DNA of 64,000 nt from Plectrocnemia conspersa (GCA_009617715.1 VTFK01000366.1:124001-188000), one strand, 5' to 3'. Positions 12,101 through 25,170 are shown, counted from the stretch's first letter. The notes: generated from the sequence alone by a model not told the origin. Translations and numbers: made by a program.

Positions 12101-14345
12101 AAGTTAAAATGATCTCGACTCTAATATAAATATTCTTATATGTATAATACTCAATATATTTGCCTGATTATTAATTATTAGTTATTAAAATATGTGTGCA
12201 AAGATTCATAAAGTATTATTTGATATTTTGTAGCGAAATATTTAAAACAAATTTATAAAAAATATTGCATCAAATCTAAAAACACTTTATTTAACTAAAT
12301 ATATTTTCAAATATTTCTGTTATTTTTATTATATTGCATAGCTTTAAACCTGACAAATTTTGCATACTAAAAAACTGCCGAAATTTCATAAATTACGCAT
12401 ATTTATGAATTAATATTATGCGGTTATGGACCTGGTATTTACTTTTCCATCTCATATTTTAACAATATAAACGCTGTGTAATTGAAAGTCTATCTAAAGT
12501 AATATTATTTTTGTGTACACAACATCAATAGCAATTAAATGAGTATTTTCGGCAGCAGAAATAATTAAAAAATCGAGCTTTGCTATATTATTTATAAAAT
12601 TTAATTTAATTAAATAATCGAATATTTTGTACTATTTGCTATTTAAATATTTGAAATATGTGTACTAACAATTATTGTTTGATTTTTTAATAAAAAATTT
12701 CGAAGGGTTGATTTTTTTATGTGTAAGCTAATAAAATAATGATTAAAAAATGTTCCTTAATTATATTCAATTCCAAATTATAAAATCAATATTATAGTCA
12801 TATGGATAGCATGTTACGTTTCAATAAAAAGGTGCAAACTCTGAATTTATCCTTTTTTCTCCAATCGCAAACTTCCACTATGGCCTAGGTGTACACATAA
12901 TATATTATTCCCTTAACATTTCCACAAATGCCCAATGGAGCGTTGACCAGCCGAATGATTTATCGCAAGAATTTTCCACTTGACTAATCTCACACGCGTT
13001 TCGACACTTTTCCCTTTCCACCACAATTTTCTTGCAAATTTTTACTCATTGTTTTTCTACCACGCTTTATTTTTTTATATGAAACGAATATAAAAACTAG
13101 CACTGCGAGAAATTTCCCGAAAGTTCCGATACACAAACCGTTTGAGATTCTTAGATTGTAGATGCAGTAAAAAAATATGAAAGCTCAGGTAGAAAAATAA
13201 CTAATCGAACAACCTATTAGGGTTTTGCAATATACTAGTACCGTGTATGTACGTAATCTAAAATTATCGTGATGGCGCGGGTCACCAACGTTGCAAATTA
13301 CTTTTTTTATATTTACTTGGGTGTAGTAGGTTTTATGAACATATGTATATTATATACATACATACTTAGGTATGGGTTTTCACAGCGTAAATAATTACAA
13401 GCATGATTGATGACAAAGTGTATGGGCGTACAAGATGTGTCGCTTTGAAAAATTATATATTTTTTATGTGTATATTAGACTAATGAACTTCAGATGGTCG
13501 ATTTTTATGGATCTTTAAAACATTTTGTAGATCATTTTTTTAATAGCATTATTTTCCAAACTAATTCCTGTATATTTATTATTGTAACACGAATGACAAA
13601 AAAACAACGGCAAGCAAACATTTTGGAGACGCAAAAGGAATTCTATTGTAGTCATTAGCAAAGGAATTCCGACCAAGGTAAAAGACCGTTTCTCGCCGCT
13701 TTTACGTAGTAAAACCTACATTTCACACGATATCGTACAGCGTTAACGCAATTTATTAATGCTATGCTAAAAAGTAACCGTTGAATATGAAAATGTATTG
13801 TTATGGTGTTTTTTCAAATATAAAATAATGTTTGTTTTTAATAGAAAAATAGGGATATTTCATTATCGCCTATGTCAGTTTAAAATAAATAAACCAGTAG
13901 GCTGCAGCTATTTGTTTTCATTCTATACTCTAGATGATTTTTAGAGAGACTTATCATAGACCTTAAGCTTACAACCATTGAAGCTCACTTAATCGACACT
14001 TAACAAATTAATTTTGTATTATGTTTAACCCCAAATTTTGATTTATTTGGCATTTTTAAGCAGACAAAAATTAAACTAAACAATACGTTTTTAGATATAC
14101 CTAAATAAATAAAAATAAGTGGTAATTTGTAGTTTGAACTTAATTTATTATGTACAATGATATCGCACAAACATATCTGATAAATTAGGCAAATTTCAAA
14201 GAGTAATCAACAGAAAATTACAAACGTCAAAAATCGCATTTTGATAAGGCGAAAAAAACTAATTTTCATACTACAAATAACATAGCAAATTTTGCGCATT
14301 TCCTAGATCACTGGCCGATAACGCATCAAATTGAACAATGGAATC
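12100..14345. other. Non-coding DNA with two balanced islands
   Basis: Most is AT-rich background. Short GC-richer islands lie near 12840-13020 and 13610-13745. The latter contains a repeated GGAATTC-centred word, but there is no frame or splice evidence for coding. They may be regulatory blocks. Confidence 0.35.
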
Positions 14346-14640
14346 CAGTGGCGTGCTGTAATTTTTTATTTTATTTTTCTGGTAGCAAACAAAGTGTCCG
14401 ACGTGTCCGTTTGCAGAACAGCATAATTACATCGTAAAATCCGTAGTCCGTGGCCGAGGAGCCTTGCTAAGGGTGGCGCCGCCCCCTTAAACAGGGGACT
14501 CGTGATGGGGAGGGGCACGATCAATACTACTACTAAACTTATTCGAATAAACAAAACTTTTATACTCAAGTGGTAAGAATTCAATTTAAAGAAATCTGAG
14601 GCGTCTAATAAATTAAATGTCTCGGGATCGATGAAAAGCA
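14346..14640 (+). mobile_element. Possible truncated hAT-like element
   Basis: The sequence at 14347 begins CAGTGGCGTGCTGTAA, which resembles the CAGTGGCGT-type terminal inverted repeats of many hAT elements. It is followed by a GC-rich stretch with GGTGGCGCCGCCCCC (near 14471-14486). I could not find the opposite end. A 91-codon minus frame spans the block but is not recognisable. Confidence 0.25.
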
Positions 14641-14811
14641 AAGAAAATTTGAGGTATTGAAAATATTAAAAGCCACTTCAGAGTTATTAGAGAGTATACA
14701 AGCAGTAGTCTAATCTAGTCACCGTCTTTCATAAAATAATTAAATGTAGGATTATAAAATATCACATTAAGAGTTATCTAATTATTTGCCTAAAAAACAC
14801 ATAGAAGTGTC

Positions 14812-14864
14812 AAAAATCATGGATACTAATAAAAATGCTATTTTTAATAGTATCCATGATTTTT
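14812..14864. repeat. 25-bp near-perfect hairpin, 3-base loop
   Basis: Bases 14812-14836 (from AAAAATCATGGATACTA) pair with 14840-14864 with a single mismatch, around a GCT loop. Beyond a 5-base bulge, CATAG/CTATG extends the pairing. The structure may be a tiny foldback element or a source of structured RNA. No flanking target duplication was identified. Confidence 0.8.
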
Positions 14865-15479
14865 CTATGCATAAAAGAAACTTTAGCTGCTTCATCTTAA
14901 TCGGTAAAGTTGGGCTGTGCTATCTTTGTTTGTGTATCGTTAATGGTTACTTATAAGAACATGACAATTTAAAATCAATGTCAAGTAAAATAAAATCTAT
15001 ACAACCAAAAACCTGCAGGTAAAGTTTTAAAATATGTTTTTAAGACTAAATTGAATTTATATACTAAGTCCAAAATGCTTTTAAATCATTTATTGTTAGA
15101 TTCACGTGATATATAAATCCGGTCGATCGACAGTGGTAAATCCTCTCGTCGACCGACTCCAAAATCAGTCTGCAAATTAGTGATTTATTTACTTAGAGTA
15201 ATAAGTTATACTTCAACAATTATTAACTATCACAAAAATGAACTATATATAAATGTTACTATGCCCAACCAAGCTTGATTTTATTTATTTTATCTTTAAA
15301 AATATTTTTCTTTGAGATTATGAAAATCTCGAAAAATATATGAAATTTTCTAAGGTTTAGATATTATTTTTCAGACAACCAGATTATTCAGGTATTATTT
15401 ACTGACCATACTATTAGTATTTGGTGCTTATTATATGGCAAAATATAAGGCACCTTAAGTCTTAAAATTTCGCGTTGCA

Positions 15480-15890
15480 TTGCAAATAAACTCAATTTTT
15501 TTATTTAATGAGATCAAAAAATCGTAGGTCGCGGTTAAAAATAATTTTGAAGTAAAATTTTAATTGTTTGAAATAAGTAATACATGAGATAAAATATATT
15601 AAATAAGATACGTACAACGAGCAGATACGCCGACACCAACGGGCGCGTCCTGACACGACGACGATGGATCTTCTGACCCATCCTCTCCTTTATTTTAAAC
15701 ATATTTCATTTTTTTAACGGATTTATTAACATATTACTAAGATTTTCAAAAATGTTAGGGCTTACATATTGTGGTTTTTCTTAATCTCATCTCGTTTGGC
15801 AACGTTTCGACTAACGATGTTGGGGTCATCATCTAGGGCGTAATATCAGCCACCGCAGACTTTGATTCGACCTTGTGTTTTGATATTTTT
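15480..15890 (-). mobile_element. Possible retroelement remnant
   Basis: On the minus strand two blocks read as open stretches ending in stops. One (about 15600-15690) contains EDPSSSCQDAPVGVGVSAR. The other (about 15770-15840) contains LDDDPNIVSRNVAKRDE. Both are much more GC-rich than the flanks. The wording resembles the C-terminal region or tail of a retroelement, but no catalytic motif is present and the family is not certain. Confidence 0.25.
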
Positions 15891-18800
15891 TTGTTTGTTT
15901 GTTGCTAAGAAAACAACAAATGCATTAACCTACGAATTATTTTGTTTAAATAAATTTGTATATGTATTAATTTTGATTTAATTTAATTTAACTTGGCTTA
16001 AAATCTGTAATTAAGTATCCGAAATTGCTTTTGCATCATCTCTTTTATTTTCTATACTACTTTTTTTTTTAAATTTTGCTTTCAATTGTTTCTCTATAGT
16101 TTTTTACAATTTGGTTTTTTAATTTGCCTAAAGTTTTGGTTATAACAAAATTACTATGGCGATTTTCATCGAGTGTGTGGTTTGACAAAATTGCTAAAAA
16201 AATTGCAAAATTGGTTTGACAAAAGTTTCTGAAATCGAACGGTTTGTCTGATCAATGTAAATTTTGTCACAAATGCCACAAAAAATTTGGTATACTCCTT
16301 CTGATTCATTTTAAATTTTGTCTTTTCCATTTCAGTAAAATGGCTCCTATTTTATTATATAGTACTTGCTCTATCTTTTTCAATATCCCTCGAACATATT
16401 GTAAATGTTTTTTATATTACAAATATTAGTAGAGCGATTTAATTTTATGTTCGCTATTAAAAAGTTTGTCTACTTTATGAAATATGATGCTAATTTAGTT
16501 GTGAATAATGATAGTGAAAATTAGCGTTTAAATAGGGATTTTGTGTTTTTTTTTTTCACTATAAACTGTGTGTCGAAAAATGTATTATAAGTCTAAAAAT
16601 AGTACAGATTTGTTCTGTTGAATAAGTAAATTTAATTTTTGTTTTATTAACCTATATAATTATTAATTTTTCATTTCAATAAGAGTGACACAAAACTCAT
16701 TATAATTTTATTAAAAGATAGAGACATTTTAATGTAACTTTTCTTATTAGCTTTTATTGCTGCTTTGTACAAATTTTTCAATTTTATTTTATTTTGATAT
16801 AATTTTATGTTTTACTGAAAATTGTCTGTAATAATATAGAAGTAACAACCATATATAAAATAACTTTGCCAATCTTAAAATAATAATAGATTTTTTTTAA
16901 TAAAAAACTCAATATTTTGCTGGTAGGTAAAATAATATGCGTCTGTTTTTTTGACTAAATAATTAACTTTTGTAAAATATAATTAGAGTAGGTGAAAAAT
17001 TGTTTTAACATTATTTATAAAATATTTCATAATAATTTATTTATTATAATTTATTTAAAATAAAAAAAATAGTAACGTATTATATAATATCAACAAAACT
17101 TGTGAAACATTAAAAATTAAAATCTTGCTATAGGTTATTAATTATTGAGCACTTTTATATTAAATCTTAATAAACCAAATCAATCAATGTGTTTTTATTT
17201 TTTTTTATTGCTTTTAATTTTAGTATTATATTTATTTTGTTGCAAGTCCTATTAAAAAAATGTAAAATTTATGTATTTGTAAAAAAAATGTTAGTTTCAA
17301 TGTAATTTTTTTTTAATTTAATTAATTTGCTAAATAAATATTTAGAATTACCGCCAAATCGGTTTACGTATAGTAAGATGTTGTATTTATTTATATACAC
17401 ATCATATTTGAGCAGCTCTCGAACGAGAATGTATTGGAGAGTGTGTGTGTATAAACAAGGCACTTAAAGATAAGCCGAAACAGATTGGAAACCAAGAAAG
17501 CGTATACTTCAAGGCAAAGATCCCTATCGGCCGAGTTCGGTTTCTCTGCTCTATATCAAAATGCCTTTATTTCTTTTTTTACCAACCCCTAACTGAGTGG
17601 TCTCTAGTGGTTTTCCCGAGAGTTGTAAAGTTTAAATTAAACACACATAAAACGAGCGGGTCGTGGTAATGTAAAAGTGTACACTCTAAGATACTGTGAA
17701 ATCTCAAGGATTGTATATATGTTTACATTTAAATTAATTAGTGTTACTTTAGAATATAAACTTGCATATTAAAGCAAAATTCACTATATAGATACATATG
17801 TCATACAATTTATTTTAGTCCGTTTCAAAATATATTAAGGCTATTAAAAATATTACATATTTTATTATTTTGTAGCATCACATTTCATATGTTTCTATTC
17901 TCATTGTTGTTGCCTCAGTATAATATCATAATACTGCATTGATTTTTATAATATACTGTAATGTAATTGTAGCAACGCAAAAGGCAAGGAAATCTACAAA
18001 AAAAAGACCGCTTTTAATCAGCCTCAAACATTTTACGAGAAAGGAAATTTAACGTATGCGTAAATTTTCGCTGCTTGCTCGAGTCTCGTAACGACTCGAG
18101 AGGACTCGCAAAAGGCTTTTTTTTTATAAGTTGTAGAACCTCACTAAGAAGGTTGTGGGGAAAAATTACATTTAAACTCTCATTAGAGACATCTTTTAGG
18201 ACGTCGTGTTAAAATAATTTGGGGTCTCCTAATAGCCTTGCAGTCTGATCTTTCACGTATCAGATTTAGATCAATAATCTGCTTCTAATCGGTTTCACCC
18301 GATCAAGGCTGACGTAATCTTTAAAATCTGAATCCTAATATAAATGCAACTGCAGGGTCATCCGCATTTTTTTATTTTCAAAGAGGATGAGTCTGAAAAC
18401 TGGATGGTGCTGTAAAATATGGATAAAATCGAAGTAGGAGGACATTTGTATTTTTCGTTAGTTAAATGTCTAACAAAGATTTAGTATATCTAAAAAATAT
18501 GCAACCTATCAATATATTTTCATTTTTTGTCAAACAATATAGTTTTATTATTATTTATTTTTATATGATCAAAGATTTAGAATTTAATAAAAAAAAATAT
18601 TAAATATACATCAATGTTTTTTAAACATAAAATTTGGGTAATTTTTGTAAATATGTGATGTAATCATAGACTGCATCTCGTAGCTGGACTACGAACTCGC
18701 ATGAAGAGGGAATCGGCTGCTTTGTGAGTCGATACTCTTGTTGCGAGTGTAAATTAACTCTCGTGTGTTTGTCTGGAGTAACTGGTTTAAATTTTTAATG

Positions 18801-19535
18801 AAGGTTTCTCTCAAAAGTAAATGATATGCGGTTTCGTTTGAGGTATGCTTTGGGCGAGCTTTGATTATTTTGGCTCCACAATTTTAATATTAAATTTCGT
18901 TAATTTAATTTACATATTTTTTATATATTTTTCGGCTTTTGTAGAATTTTTTTATATCAATTCAAAGGCTCTCAATATTTTTTTTTATAAATTTAATGAC
19001 ATATTTTATTTACTCGTTAATTTATTGGTATTATTTTCATTATTAGAATCAAATAAAAAAAAATATATAAATACAATGTTTATCATATATTATTTTTATA
19101 GTTAAATATGTTAATTTATAACGATCTGGGGTACAGTAAAAGATCTGCCGCCGTACATGTATGACCATACCGCTCAAACGGTTAACAACTGCAATGTGTT
19201 GTGAGTGAAATTAGATTTGCTGTATTTTAATATTAACTTTTGTTTCACAGCTATATTTTGCATATGTGACAACACTCCATGTATCACATTCCATATGCTG
19301 TTGGGCATGTTAAAATTTGTCCATTTGAGAACGGTAATCCGTTGGGATCTTTCAGAATGTCAAAAATACACTTTTCTATTTTGGTTTATTGCGCTTTTAA
19401 CGCGTATTTATTTTTTGCATTAGCTTAATGAGTAATGTCCAGTAACTTAATTAGCTTAGTATAGTATAGTAGTGCCGTAAATAAACTCTCAAAAAAAGTT
19501 TTAATAATATGTTTAAATTTTATAAAATATGTTGT
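15890..19535. other. Mostly AT-rich DNA with small islands
   Basis: Balanced patches occur at 17400-17690, 18040-18120 and 18660-18850. The second has an 8-base inverted repeat, CTCGAGTC/GACTCGAG, around 18079-18101. No coding frame could be supported. Small open frames here are short and of low-complexity composition. Confidence 0.4.
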
Positions 19536-19539
19536 TTTA

Positions 19540-19800
19540 GAGGTTTGTATTTCCAATTGGCACACTTTTTCTAGCGACAGCCAATTTGACAGCTGATAGC
19601 TGATTTGTACTTAGTTTGGTTTGCCATAATATAGAAAAAAATGGTCTAAACAATTGTTCAATAAAAATTGCGCCAAAAAGCATATACTTAAACTGAACTA
19701 ATGTTCTGTTTTTAAAATAGTTTATTAAGAAAATAAATCCTGGTGACACCATTACAGCTGAGAGTTGTAATCAAAAAATGAAAATAACCACATTTAGTCC
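19540..19800 (+). other. Possible 5' leader of a mariner element
   Basis: The sequence carries CAATTTGACAGCTGATAGC and then an ATG near 19640, upstream of a mariner transposase fragment in the same orientation. Such a leader would fit an internally deleted copy, but no matching terminal repeat at the far side was found. This is a weak association based on proximity. Confidence 0.25.
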
Positions 19801-19823
19801 TTGCACTGTTCAATCTAAATGAT

Positions 19824-20030
19824 CCAATTCTCTTGCACGACAATGCGCAAGCACACATCGCACGTTTTACCCTCCAAAAGTTAAATGAGTTGCGCTATGA
19901 AATATTACCTCATATACTATACTCGCCAGACAGTTTGTCAATAGATTATTACTTGTTTGAAATATTTTGACAACTTTTTACATCAGAGTAAAAAATTAAA
20001 GACACAACCTAAATTTTCAGATTTTAGATT
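19824..20030 (+). pseudogene. Mariner (DD34D) transposase, C-terminal fragment
   Basis: The plus strand reads PILLHDNAQAHIAR, then a LQKLNEL block, then YSPDSLSIDYYLFEIF, followed by a stop (TGA at 19968-19970). Homology resumes in a shifted frame as DNFLHQSKKLK. The aspartate of HDN and that of IDYY are separated by 34 residues, the D(34)D spacing of mariner transposases. The N-terminal DNA-binding and first catalytic regions are absent and the frame is broken, so the copy is dead. The normal enzyme cuts and pastes its element at TA sites. Other parts of the element may lie just upstream. Confidence 0.85.
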
Positions 20031-20189
20031 AGTTATCAAATATGTGTTAGTTTCATCTTTCATAAACCACAATTATTTTCCTATTTAATTAAATTAATAG
20101 ACATGTATGAGAGATAAACTTTCTATTTAGAGTACATCGATATGTTTAACATTTATTTTAGTTGAGTTTTATAAATATTTTACTTATTT

Positions 20190-20760
20190 AATGTTCGATA
20201 GAACCTTGACGACAGTCTGCGACGTTTCGCTGGTTTTTTTCCCACTATTTCGTTTAACGACTGTGCTAAGAACATACACATACATTCAAAAATGTCATTC
20301 CAACATAATAATATACCCTCTCGGAGATAGTGGCAGCAGCGTCTCAATGGTCAACAACAAATCGTGCGAGTATGCTTTTGTATGGGTGTATGTTTCTGTG
20401 TATGTAACTTTGGATTGTTTAGCCTTACTTCTGCTGCTGGCAAATTGCCAGCTAAGGCTCCAGCTCCAGCTTGCCGGCTGCTGTCGGTGCAAGCACAACA
20501 CACAAACGAGAGAAGAGAAGAAAAAAAGTGAAAGAAGAAGACCGACGGGATGACTGAGTGTCTCGGCGAAACTATTTTCGTTCTATCTCTCGGTGACCCC
20601 TTTCGCGAAAGCGAGGAAGATATACGGCAGAAAGTTTTCTCGTTTCGGAATAAAATTTCGCCGAAATGCAAAATTTAATGTATTTCGGCTAAACAAGATT
20701 ATAAAAGTGTAGTACACTTGTAAGGCTTGTACGAGTTCAGAGTTACTTCGTTGTGTATTG
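20190..20760 (+). promoter_or_regulatory. GC-richer island with TATA-like promoter
   Basis: A block of balanced composition contains purine-rich GAGAGAAGAGAAG-type sequence (about 20507-20540) and many CpG words. It ends with TATAAAAG at 20700-20707. An initiator-like TTCAGAG lies at 20736-20742, somewhat farther downstream than the usual 30 bases. No start exon with an open frame and donor was found after it, so any transcript would begin with a non-coding exon. Frames on both strands across the block look like chance openings. Confidence 0.35.
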
Positions 20761-20929
20761 TGATTGTCTTGAACTTGGTGTTAATGTTCTCAAAAGATAT
20801 ATTCTCTAAATTGAAAATTAGTTTTTAGGATACATAAATAGTTTTTAAAACATTTTGTTATAATTAAACTGGCAAAATAAAAAACTTTGATGTACATACA
20901 CATATTATATAATAATTTTTTTATCAGTT

Positions 20930-21055
20930 CAAAACATTATGCGATTTTTTCTGGTCGTAACGAGGGCTTTTGTGTGTGGTCCCATCCTTTACGCTATTAT
21001 CTTGTTATTGTGAGTTTTAAAAATGAGACCCTACAAAATTTTGGATAAATTATTA
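20930..21055 (+). repeat. Dispersed repeat C, copy 1
   Basis: The words GTCGTAACGAGGGCTTT (20954) and GAGTTTTAAAAATGAGA (about 21010) occur in the same order and spacing at 40420 and 40480, with flanking similarity. This marks an unnamed dispersed repeat of at least 100 bases. Confidence 0.55.
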
Positions 21056-24000
21056 CTGTTTTTTATTAAAAAAATAATCGCTTTTTGAGATTATTTAAAT
21101 TATATTTTATTTTTAAATAGTCTACCATGGCTTTTCACAAATATCTCAAACACTATAAAAATGCTTAATTTGCACGCATGAGCAACGAAAACAGCATTTC
21201 ACTTTATTTACTTGATTTTTATCAAACCTATAGCTGGTTATTGACATTTATACGTTAGTCATTTATTTGTGATAAATTAATAGCATCCACAAACTAATAA
21301 AAAATGGTTTTATATTTGCCACAACTGACTACTTTTTTTTCTATTTTAAAGTGCTCATGAATTTACTAGAATTTACTAAGAGTATGTGTCTCTATTGACA
21401 GAAAACATAATATTTTTTAAAATGGAATATCTTGAATCGCGTGCGGTTTTTACAGACTTAAGCGTTCTATATCTTGCCTATGTTTAATGATATGATATGT
21501 TTAATGAAATAAATTTATAGTATTCTATTTATATTATATTTATGTATAATACAAGTCAATCTATAAATTAATTAAAGTTCATTTAAATCTCTAATCTGAG
21601 AGGTATAATATTAATCTGTCCATTTAGTCAGTTTGCTTTCAACATCTCCATGCATAACATTGTCCCTTAGTTCTCTTAGGATTTTATGTTAGTTACAGCG
21701 TCTTTACAGGGTCTAAGATCCAGTAATCTGTCTTTACATTATAACATATCCTAATGTTGTTTTAGACAGTTTACAGCTCTCATACCTTAGTATGAATCAA
21801 CGCAAACGCTTTTACGTGATTCATCGCCTTATTCATGAGGCAATTTCTTATTTACACAGCGATGATTTCGGAGCAAATGGGGCGTAAAGTTCACAGGGTC
21901 CCTTTAAGAGGAGTGGTCATGCAAAATTAACGAGGAAACGCCGAAAATTTGCTACGTAACTGCCCCGAAAACGGCCACCGCTTTTCGAGGCACTAAAAAT
22001 TTCCACCGTATCCTTTAAAACATTCACGATAATACACCGGAACGACACTTTCCGGATGTAGTAGATAGCGTCAGGGCATTCATAATGCAAGGACAAAGCT
22101 TAACACCGATGTATATGTCACGCGAGAGGGATATTAAAATTATTCCTATTTTCAGTATTTTTTAAGAATATAATGTGTGTATTTATTTTAATGTTTTCCT
22201 TTATATTTATAAATGTTATAACATTTTTATTTATTCAGAATCGTCCTATATTTTTATTCTGACCATTTTATATTTATTCCGACCATGACTAATATAATAA
22301 GGACTATACATTATTTAAATTTAATTTTTTTATATTTTATTGTCACTAAAAAATATAATTATTATGCCTAAAATTTAAAATCACTTTTATGAAAATGTAA
22401 CAAAGTATGTTTTCACCCCAAAATCGTCACATTGGCGCGAGACTCGAAAGTAAGAAAGAGCCAAGCACCTACCCTATCTTAAAAGAGTAAATCAGCACGT
22501 ACTTAAACCATTTTCTTTTGAAATACACTATCATTAGGATCCTCCAGTAAGCAAAAATCAGAACTAATCACGCTAACTATTATTTTTCCGAGGATAAAGG
22601 CCGAGCGTCGACCTTAAGACTTTGATAAGCCAGAAAGAAGCCGCTTCTCTCTTCACGTCAACCTTAATTCAGCTACTTAGATCAATCTTTGTAGACAACT
22701 AGATCATAAAAGCCTAATTAGATAACATTACAAATCTTACGTGATTTTAAAACTGCTATAATATCGATAGATTTTTATTAAATAAAAATAAACGTGCGTA
22801 GTAAGTACTTCGCAATCGTCGCTCGAATGAATATTTCCCTCATTCTGGAGTACCACAGAGATCCTATCTTAGTACTTTTTTATTATCAAAACGAAATAAA
22901 AAATACATAAATAAAATATGCATATGATAATATCATCAATATGTAGTTTTATCGCACAATTAAACCTTGCCATTTAGCAACAAAAATATTTAAATATTTA
23001 TGAAGTAAACAAGACTAAATTACTAATTTATTTATTGAATTCGCAAGATTGCAACGTTTGCCTTTATACACCTCATTCGTGCTTTATTTTATAGCTGTTC
23101 GAGAAGATCTGAATATTCTCCAGAATAAAATAAACTCAAAGTAGAACTTTGCTCGTTATTCTTAATCAAGATATTCGACTCAGAGAGAAAATGTGAGGTA
23201 ACCAGACAATTAGCAAAGAAAGCCAGAGTTTTGGTGCAGTTAAACAGTTATATAGATATTTACTTCGCTCGAAAGCATAATTTTTAAGTACTTTGACAAG
23301 TTCAATGTGTACGTTCGGGGAATATGTATACATATGTCTGTGTATGTCACCGTATGTGCACAGCCATTGTTAGTGCTCCTAACCATAAAAATGTTAGTAA
23401 TGACGCCATAAATCTTTGGAAAATAATTTTCATCGGCGGAACGTTTGTGCGCGAATTTATGGTGCATAAAACTCGAGGACTTAAACAGTGTGTAATTTTG
23501 TGCAAGAGTATTTTTTATTACCCGTATAATAATGGACACTAGTGCGTTGCCATTATTTATGGGTCAACATTTCTACAGTTTTAAGCCCGACTTTAAAGTT
23601 ATTACATTATACCGGGACTAATTTTCGCAGCTAGGCTTTCAAGATTGCCTATAAACTTATTTTTTAATTAAACAAACAGGGTTCGCTATGTTTACCAAAT
23701 AAATAAGCTTGCTGTTGTGTAAATATCAGTCCAGCAAAAAAAATATTTTTAATAACAACAAGTCGTAGTAAAAAAATCAATACTATCCTGACCTTCGGGT
23801 CAAATGTGTTTATTTTCACTTAAGACAAATTTATTGTTTGTTTGGTATTTAATTGTTGTGCAATAATTGAGATATTTACGTACAGATTGTATATGTTAGT
23901 TATATATATACAGTTTTCAATGTGAGCGTTTTTGAAGCGAATTTAACTGGACCAAGAGATGCGAAGGAGAAGCGGCGGCTTCTGCAATCTTTTATTTTCT

Positions 24001-24275
24001 GAAGTTGGGTTTGAAAAGAGAAATAAAAAAATAACGAATAAAAAAAATAACATTAAAATAGAAAATATAACACATAAAAATTGAAATAAATACAAAATAT
24101 AATAAAACACAAAATAAAATAAAATACAAAATTTAATAAGTGATTAATATATTTTAATCGCAAAATATTTTTAAATAGTCAGTCGGATCATTGGACATAA
24201 ATGTCGGCAACTTGAGTCAAAATTTTATCATATTTTAAAAAAAACATGAAAACGACAATAATTTCAATATTTTCA
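21055..24275. other. Unassigned DNA with conserved-looking islands
   Basis: Balanced, CpG-containing islands lie near 21790-22110, 22430-22700 and 23040-23650, separated by AT-rich spacers. The largest frames (99 codons minus, 72 codons plus around 23240-23542) overlap on opposite strands and show no domains or splice borders. I read these islands as possible cis-regulatory sequence. Confidence 0.35.
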
Positions 24276-24280
24276 AACAA

Positions 24281-24525
24281 AATCTACGCCTCATCGCCAA
24301 TGTTTTCGATAAAGTGTCTAGAATGCTCGGCTTCGGTATACGAAACGCTTGTCGCTTCAATAATTTATTCTGTACGATACGCTAGTTTGTAGCGTACTTG
24401 AATATGGCTTTATTGTCTGGAAACCGAAGTAAAACGAAGTACTCCTTGTTTTTTGAGAATTCAGAAAATTTCTGAGATATCTCTACAAAGGGGGAGTACA
24501 TGTCGTTTTCGGCGATGGCTATGAT
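24281..24525 (+). pseudogene. Jockey-like LINE reverse transcriptase fragment
   Basis: The plus strand reads IANVFDKVSRMLGFGIRNA, then after a frameshift LYDTLVCSVLEYGFIVWKP, then after stops EFRKFLRYLYK. These match, in order, the region after the catalytic YADD box in Jockey/CR1-clade non-LTR elements (typical words: KASRMLGFI, LVRSxLEYGxxVW, RVQRKFLRYL). At least one frameshift and two stops disable it. No upstream polymerase core or downstream tail was recognised, so this is a short, old fragment. Confidence 0.8.
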
Positions 24526-25006
24526 GAGCAAAAAAATACATTGGATGGTGTACCATTGCTGTTTTTAATTAATTATTTTTTTTATTATTGTTTAAAGCTT
24601 GTCAAGTCAAAGTAAATAACAAAATAAAATATCTCAAAATCTTGACCTATTCTCCCAAATGGTCAATACACAGAGTTTTCATGGACTCTCCTGCGATCAA
24701 TTCGATCTTATCCCGACCGAGTTTAACGTAATGCCCTATCAAATAAATGCCTGACCCAAATGGTCGTAGTAAAACTAGAGTGTGTCCAAAGTCGGAAATT
24801 TAACGAGCGCCCAGGGTGACATATGCTAATGAGGGACACTAACGACGTGAGAGCCTAGATAAAAAAACACACGCACATACTGTATCAAACTCTCGTTAAA
24901 ATAAACCAAATATCGAAAATCACGGACACTCGAAAAATAGTAGTGAGAAATTATTGAATTTTTTATATTCAATAGTATTTTATATGTGTATTTTGCATCA
25001 CTGGCA

Positions 25007-25170
25007 AAGGATAGAATAACGTAATCCATAACTTCTCAGACTAGTAACTCGGGTTCGGGGTTCGAACCCCGACAGCGACACTCAATATTTTATTTATGAA
25101 ATTGCGCTATTATTAAAAACTGATTCACTTATTTAATTGGTATAGATTTTACCATAGTGTGTGTTTTTGT
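25007..25170 (+). mobile_element. tRNA-derived SINE, family A, with intact head
   Basis: The head (25007-25086) holds ACGTAATCCATAACTTCTC and a near-ideal B box GGTTCGAACCC (about 25060), then GACAGCGACACTCAA. It aligns with 8547-8625. The 3' body drifts into AT-rich sequence and the characteristic GCATTGGGCTTACG tail is not present, so the copy is 3' incomplete. Confidence 0.65.

Noticed and set aside
20351..20671. 106-codon minus and 120-codon plus frames over the same island
   Set aside because: Overlapping frames on opposite strands in a purine/pyrimidine-skewed island. Neither has a domain.
25007..25086. Possible tRNA gene
   Set aside because: It has a B box, but the cloverleaf cannot be drawn convincingly and the segment aligns with the SINE head at 8547.
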